Below, in pieces: positions 31,570 through 35,677 of a DNA stretch of 35,677 bases. Position 1 is the stretch's first letter. Each line of letters opens with the position of its first letter. Origin of the DNA: an uncultured Bacilli bacterium (GTDB lineage Bacteria > Bacillota_I > Bacilli_A > RF39 > UBA660); assembly GCA_944358145.1 (NCBI GenBank), contig CALVQO010000003.1:1-35677 (forward strand), written 5' to 3'. Position numbers and translations under genes: made by a program. The notes below the pieces were generated by a model. It did not search any database. It saw only the letters and a list, made by a program, of their open reading frames with translations, and was not told where the DNA came from.

Positions 31570-33720
31570 ATGTTTGAAGAAATCTTAAATGTTATTCAAA
31601 CGGGAATATTTTGGCTTTTGTTAAAAATTGATGGTATTGTTTACACTTTTATCGACTGGGTATATCAAATAATTTTGTTATTAGCTAATGGAAACATACT
31701 AACTAATAGGGAATTTTTAAATGAATTGATAAACAGAATGTATATCGTAGTTGGAGTTATAGTTTTATTTTTAGTAGCTTATTCATTAATTAGAAGTATG
31801 GTTAATCCTGATGATGCATTAAAAGGAAAGGAATCACCAGCTAAAGTTATTCAAAATGTTATTATATCTGTTGTACTAATAGCTATTACACCTTATGTAT
31901 TTGACTTTGCAATGCGCTTTCAAACAGCTTTATTACAACAAAACACAATTGGAAAAATAATTTTAGGCGAGGGAAGTGGAGACATATCTTCAGAAGAGAC
32001 AATTAATGAAGGTGGCTTTACAATTGCTATAGATGTTTTTCAAGCTTTTTTTCAACCAAACACCAGAATAGGTTATTGTACTGGAATTGAGTCAATAGAT
32101 GCAAACTATCCAGACTGTAAACCTTTAAATAATGTTACAATAGGAACTTATACTAGCTACTATGATTGGTGGGATACAGAAGTTATCCAAAATAAAAACT
32201 TGTTTGCAATTGCTCAAGCATCTCATTTAGTAGCAGATGAAAGCATATCATACACATTTTTAATTTCTACAGCAGCTGGAGTCTTTGTATTGTATGTATT
32301 GGCATTATATTGTATTGAAATAGCAATAAGATTAGTAAAGCTGGCATTTTACCAACTAATTGCACCACTCCCAATTTTAACTAGAATAGTGCCAAAAGAT
32401 GATGTAAAAAAAATGTTTGATAATTGGATAAAAGCAACATTATCAACCTACCTTGAAGTATTTGTAAGACTAGGAATATTATTTTTTGCAATTTTTATAA
32501 TCAGGCTTATAATAGACAATTTTATGAGCATATTTAATGTTTTAGGAGAAAATTGGGGTAATGTAAATCCTGTCTTAGTTTTAATTGCTCAAGTGTTAGT
32601 TATTGTTGGAATCTTCCTATTTGTAAAACAGGCTCCTCAAATTATTAAAGATATTACAGGTCTTGATGGTGGAAAATATGGCAAAGCATTAATCAAAGGT
32701 GCTGGAATGATAGCTGCTTCTATTGGTGGAGGAACAACAGCAACAATAAGAAGTTTTGTTAGTGATAAAGATAAACCTTTACCTCAAAGACTCGGCCGAG
32801 CATTTACAGCAGGATTAAGTGGAACTACAAAAGGATTACATCAAGGAAGCAAAATTGATAAATTTGGTGATATGCCAAAAGCCGCGGGAACAGCATCCTC
32901 TAACGCTCTTAGTGGAAGAGCAAGAAGAGAAGCTGCAGGTGGTTGGAAAGGTTATTTTGGAGCTCAAAAAGATACATTATTATCAAAGGGAAAAAATTGG
33001 CTAAATGTTGATAATAATGATCGAGTACAAGAATTTGCTGGGAATTTAGATAAAGATATTAGCCAATCTCAAGGAGTATATAAAAAGAGTCAAGACTATA
33101 TTGATGCCAAAGCATTACAAACTAAGCTAAAAAATAGTATTAAAGATTATGACCAAGCATGGAATAATATTTTACTAGAAGCACAAAATGATGAAAGAAC
33201 AAAAGACCCAACGAAGGAAGGATATATTTCTGCGGAAGAGTTAGCTCAACAAAACTTTATTCAACGCTTTGGAAAATCAATAGATGCAATGCATATTGAG
33301 TTAAATGCTGCTAATAATACTGTTGAAGGAATTAAAATCAATGAATCAAGGAAAAAAGCAACCTCTGTTGCTGCTGGAGCAAGAGATTTTGTCTTCCAGC
33401 TCCAACGTTTTTCTGATTTGAAATTTGACGTTCAAGATGCAATAAAAATAAAATTGCAAAAGGATCCAAATGAAGCTCAACGACTAATTAATGCATATAA
33501 TAATTACAGCAAATTTAATGATGATCCTGAAAAATTATATGAACAAATAACATTAGACTTACAAAGTAAAGATGATACTATGGTAAAGAAAGCATTAGAT
33601 TATATAGATGCTTTAGACATGGCTAAGAACTATGCATTAGACTTGCAAAGTACTGCTGCTTTCAAAGAAACAGTATTTAAAGCAAAAGTTAAAGATACTT
33701 CTGGAGATAAAAAGAAATAA
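31570..33720 (+). CDS. VirB6/TrbL-like polytopic membrane protein
   Basis: 716 residues. The first ~370 residues contain several membrane helices (YIVVGVIVLFLVAYSLIRSM, VIQNVIISVVLIAITPYVF, YTFLISTAAGVFVLYVLALY, LGILFFAIFIIRLIID, VLVLIAQVLVIVGIFLFVKQ), with an extracellular Cys-containing segment at about 155-215 (GYCTGIESIDANYPDC). This plan fits VirB6/TrbL, the inner-membrane channel subunit of type IV secretion systems. From about 370 the chain is cytosolic: a Gly-rich stretch (SIGGGTTATIRSF), then a long charged helical region to the end. AGGGGTGAGATAAT supplies the SD, and the upstream stop is 1 nt away. No VirB4, VirD4 or relaxase gene is in view. Confidence 0.7.
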   Translation: MFEEILNVIQTGIFWLLLKIDGIVYTFIDWVYQIILLLANGNILTNREFLNELINRMYIVVGVIVLFLVAYSLIRSMVNPDDALKGKESPAKVIQNVIISVVLIAITPYVFDFAMRFQTALLQQNTIGKIILGEGSGDISSEETINEGGFTIAIDVFQAFFQPNTRIGYCTGIESIDANYPDCKPLNNVTIGTYTSYYDWWDTEVIQNKNLFAIAQASHLVADESISYTFLISTAAGVFVLYVLALYCIEIAIRLVKLAFYQLIAPLPILTRIVPKDDVKKMFDNWIKATLSTYLEVFVRLGILFFAIFIIRLIIDNFMSIFNVLGENWGNVNPVLVLIAQVLVIVGIFLFVKQAPQIIKDITGLDGGKYGKALIKGAGMIAASIGGGTTATIRSFVSDKDKPLPQRLGRAFTAGLSGTTKGLHQGSKIDKFGDMPKAAGTASSNALSGRARREAAGGWKGYFGAQKDTLLSKGKNWLNVDNNDRVQEFAGNLDKDISQSQGVYKKSQDYIDAKALQTKLKNSIKDYDQAWNNILLEAQNDERTKDPTKEGYISAEELAQQNFIQRFGKSIDAMHIELNAANNTVEGIKINESRKKATSVAAGARDFVFQLQRFSDLKFDVQDAIKIKLQKDPNEAQRLINAYNNYSKFNDDPEKLYEQITLDLQSKDDTMVKKALDYIDALDMAKNYALDLQSTAAFKETVFKAKVKDTSGDKKK

Positions 33721-34403
33721 TGTTCGGATTTAATGAAGCAAAAAAATCAGTTAATAATTGGACTAAAAACATTAAAGAAAAATACGAAAAAGAACTAACA
33801 ATAATTGATAAAATTATAGAATTAATAAATCAAATATTAAATATTTGGAAAAGTGATTTAGGATATAGAAAATATAATCAAAAAATTTTAATGTTCAAAT
33901 ATCAGTATTTTAACTTTCCTAGCTTTGATTTATTTTATAAAAATTATCTTGAAATAATTAGATCAGAAACTTTAGTAAAGCTTAACAAAAAAGGATATAA
34001 TGATTTTAGCGCCAAATTAGGGATTATAAAGTTTTTATTGAAACAATATAACTATCCAATAACAGAAATAAAAGATTTAAAAGAATTTTTAAACTGTTTA
34101 CAAAAATATCAATTTTTAATTGAACAAAGGGAAAAATATAAAAATAGTTTAATTCTGGAAAATTATTCTTTGATTTACTACAATTGTCTTTCAATAAGCT
34201 CATATCAAAAAAAATATTCGGAACTTTATAAAATTATTGGGAGATATGAAGATATTGATATTATATTAGGACCATATGGTGAGAAGATAAAAAGCGAAGA
34301 TCCTATATCTTTTACATTTATAAGTAGTCTAGAAACACTTTTGATTAATTTGGAAAATGAAAAAGCAATAATCGAACTATCTTATCATTCTAAAAATCGT
34401 TAA
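33720..34403 (+). CDS. Cytosolic helical protein of unknown function
   Basis: 227 residues. The ATG shares its A with the stop of the VirB6-like gene (TAATG), so translation should be coupled to it. No signal or membrane segment is present. The sequence is rich in Lys, Ile, Tyr and Asn and predicted mainly helical (KSVNNWTKNIKEKYEKELTI, YQYFNFPSFDLFYKNYLEII, IKFLLKQYNYPITEIKDLKE). No motif that I recognise. Tight linkage suggests a partner of the membrane complex, perhaps contacting the cytosolic tail of the VirB6-like protein. It is the last gene of the operon. Confidence 0.6.
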   Translation: MFGFNEAKKSVNNWTKNIKEKYEKELTIIDKIIELINQILNIWKSDLGYRKYNQKILMFKYQYFNFPSFDLFYKNYLEIIRSETLVKLNKKGYNDFSAKLGIIKFLLKQYNYPITEIKDLKEFLNCLQKYQFLIEQREKYKNSLILENYSLIYYNCLSISSYQKKYSELYKIIGRYEDIDIILGPYGEKIKSEDPISFTFISSLETLLINLENEKAIIELSYHSKNR

Positions 34404-34449
34404 AATATGACCAAAATTTAGAAGTAGATTTAATATAATTTTTATTTGA

Positions 34450-34608
34450 TATGTTATATACCATTATTTAACAATAAGTGAAGAAGAAAAAGAATTAGAA
34501 CAAGAAGAAGAGGAAGAGTCAAAATGTTTAGATGAATTTCTTTATAAAGAACAAATTTTAAGAATGTATGATTTGAAAGTAGAACTAAAAAAGTTTAAAG
34601 GAAGATAA
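34450..34608 (+). pseudogene. 5'-truncated acidic/basic helical fragment
   Basis: In the 349-nt space between the T4SS-like operon and the Rpn-like gene, a frame open from 34450 to TAA 34606-34608 has no start codon until near its end (ATG 34564). It reads YHYLTISEEEKELEQEEEEE followed by SKCLDEFLYKEQILRMYDLK and VELKKFKGR. The end looks like a real protein end followed by a terminator, so it is probably a 5'-truncated gene. Family not recognised. Confidence 0.4.
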
Positions 34609-34628
34609 ATGATTCTTCTTTTTTCTTT
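34600..34628 (+). terminator. Terminator after the fragment
   Basis: GGAAGA / TCTTCT stem (one G-T pair) with an 8-nt loop TAAATGAT and a T-rich tail. It probably also serves the T4SS-like operon. Confidence 0.6.
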
Positions 34629-34704
34629 ATAATTTATAGCAAAATAAAAGTTTTTTATGTAAATTACAATAAAGAAACAACTTTTTCAAGTGAGTTTCCA
34701 CCGT

Positions 34705-34732
34705 TTGACAATTTTCGACACCTTCTTATGTT
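34705..34732 (+). promoter_or_regulatory. Promoter of the Rpn-like gene
   Basis: TTGACA (34705-34710), 16-nt spacer, TATGTT (34727-34732). Confidence 0.5.
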
Positions 34733-34752
34733 ATGATAGAAGCTAAACTTAA

Positions 34753-35589
34753 ATGAGAGGAGGTGCGAATATAAAAACAGAAACATTTGTTAACCTAACT
34801 AATGACATTCTATTTAAATATGTCTTTAGTCATGAAGAATTGACGTTTGATTTATTAAAATCTTTCTTTAATTATATAGGTATTCCTAAAGAAATAGAAA
34901 GTATACAAGTATTCAAAGATTATTCGATATATGGAACTAACATGGAAGATAAAGTTTTTTATAGTGATATTGTTGCTATATTAGAAGATACGGAATATAT
35001 ATCCATAGAAATGTACACATATTTTAGTAAAGAAGAATATATGAAAAGTGCATCTTATTTATCTAGATTATTTGCTAATCAGTTAAAAAGAGGTGATCTT
35101 TATACAAAAGCCAAAAAAGTGTACAGTATCAACTTTATGACGGGAAATTATTCAGAAGAAAATAAAGACATAGTAAATGATTATGGTTTCATTAGAAAAA
35201 TTGAAACGCCTAGCAAAGACAATGAATTCATTATCATGTACCTGATAAGACTTGATAAAGTCAGCAAAATAGTATACAATAAGAATGAATCAAGATTAGT
35301 AAGGTGGTTAAGACTAATGAAATCAGAAAGTATAGAAGAAATGGAAAGTATAGCGAAAGGAGATAAAACAATGGAACAAGCAATAGAATACGTAGATGCC
35401 TTCTTAAAAGAAGAAGGAACAACATTTCAAGATAAGATAGAGTATGAAAAAGCCAAGTCAGAAGCAAAAGGCCGTGAAGATGACAAAAAAGAAACGGCTA
35501 AGAATATGCTAAATAAAAGTTACTCTATTTCTGAGATAATGGATATCACTGGTTTAAGTCAAACAGAAATTGAAGCATTAAAAAAATAG
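34753..35589 (+). CDS. Rpn/PD-(D/E)XK nuclease-transposase family protein
   Basis: 278 residues from ATG 34753. The N-terminal PD-(D/E)XK fold shows LTNDILFKYVFSHEELTFDL, an acidic residue in YSDIVAILEDTEYISIEMYT (SDI plus E-M-Y, where most relatives have E-M-Q), then KSASYLSRLFANQLKRGDLY and KVYSINFMTG. This is the Rpn/PF12784 family, linked to recombination-promoting nucleases and often carried in many copies in Bacillota. The C-terminal third is a charged helix (FQDKIEYEKAKSEAKGREDD) leading to an HTH-like end, SYSISEIMDITGLSQTEIEA. The only strong SD (AGAGGAGGTG) lies downstream of the ATG, so the real start may be later, possibly a rare ATA at 34771. Catalytic ability is uncertain because of the E-M-Y change. 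Confidence 0.82.
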   Translation: MRGGANIKTETFVNLTNDILFKYVFSHEELTFDLLKSFFNYIGIPKEIESIQVFKDYSIYGTNMEDKVFYSDIVAILEDTEYISIEMYTYFSKEEYMKSASYLSRLFANQLKRGDLYTKAKKVYSINFMTGNYSEENKDIVNDYGFIRKIETPSKDNEFIIMYLIRLDKVSKIVYNKNESRLVRWLRLMKSESIEEMESIAKGDKTMEQAIEYVDAFLKEEGTTFQDKIEYEKAKSEAKGREDDKKETAKNMLNKSYSISEIMDITGLSQTEIEALKK

Positions 35590-35603
35590 TGCTTCTTTTT
35601 TTT
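35572..35603 (+). terminator. Terminator after the Rpn-like gene
   Basis: GAAGCA / TGCTTC stem of 6 bp, loop of 12 nt spanning the stop codon, then TTTTTTTT. Confidence 0.78.
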
Positions 35604-35641
35604 AAAACTAATATTTACTACTATCCCTTTAAAAATAAATA

Positions 35642-35669
35642 TGTTATAATAATTAAGTAAAATTAGGAG
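35642..35669 (+). promoter_or_regulatory. Extended -10 and SD of a gene starting beyond the window
   Basis: TGTTATAAT (35642-35650) is followed by AGGAGG (35664-35669), 8 nt from the window end. A plus-strand gene should start just outside. Confidence 0.6.
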
Positions 35670-35677
35670 GTAGTAGT

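Noticed and set aside
32819-33004. Second-frame small ORF inside the VirB6-like gene
   Set aside because: It lies within the Gly-rich coding part of the main frame and has no ribosome binding site or motif.
1-35677. tRNA, rRNA and riboswitch genes
   Set aside because: I looked for T-loop, CCA-end and leader-type patterns by eye and found none that I could support.

Overview
The window is strongly AT-rich (about 30% G+C by eye), with ATTA-rich codon use, GGAGG or GGTGAT ribosome binding sites, and TTGACA/TATAAT promoters. The gene set (dnaD, ftsK/spoIIIE, ylxM next to ftsY, a ClpC-type ATPase, pduL, MurE with the meso-DAP motif, DapF) suggests a low-GC Bacillota/Mollicutes-related gut-type bacterium of the uncultured RF39 or Erysipelotrichia-like kind that keeps a meso-DAP cell wall. 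The taxon is an inference; no 16S or other phylogenetic marker was analysed.

Layout. 1-1520: an IS1634-type transposase gene (minus strand, cut by the window edge) abuts a 44-codon miaB 3' remnant. 1586-2847: two tandem paralogous secreted or anchored proteins. 2908-6506: a packed operon mscL-miaA-cca-dnaD-nth. 6514-9331, minus strand: a membrane-anchored thioredoxin-fold protein without CXXC, and ftsK. 9477-9746: a small GNAT. 9739-10501: a type III toxin-antitoxin locus (ToxIN/AbiQ type), made of a strong extended -10 promoter, three 36/37-nt tandem antitoxin RNA repeats, a terminator and a ToxN-family toxin gene. The toxin gene is split by a -1 frameshift at a T7 run that forms a T TTT TTA slippery heptamer. 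10581-11847: ftsY-ylxM. 11858-14400: a double-HTH regulator, a large surface protein and a signal-peptidase-like protein lacking catalytic residues. 14487-18569: pyk, a NUDIX gene and clpC. 18599-20844: divergent thyA and dfrA-tmk (dTMP/folate cluster). 21082-25534: a trans-sulfuration enzyme, dapF, a frameshifted acetyltransferase and murE. 25590-27144: pduL and dusB. 27278-27968: a decayed DUF1016 (YhcG-type) nuclease gene. 27965-29347: murC (minus strand). 29492-34403: a four-gene operon with two VirB2-like two-helix membrane proteins, a VirB6/TrbL-like protein and an unknown cytosolic protein. 34753-35589: an Rpn/PD-(D/E)XK family protein.

How the genes fit together. Housekeeping functions (tRNA maturation, cell wall precursors, dTMP synthesis, glycolysis to acetyl phosphate) are interleaved with islands of accessory DNA. 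The clearest defence or stress module is the ToxIN locus, whose toxin is apparently switched off or phase-shifted. The most open-ended system is the type IV secretion-like membrane operon, which has no ATPase or relaxase in view. Decay marks (miaB remnant, toxN frameshift, acetyltransferase frameshift, DUF1016 deletion, orphan fragment at 34450) cluster around the mobile or accessory genes.
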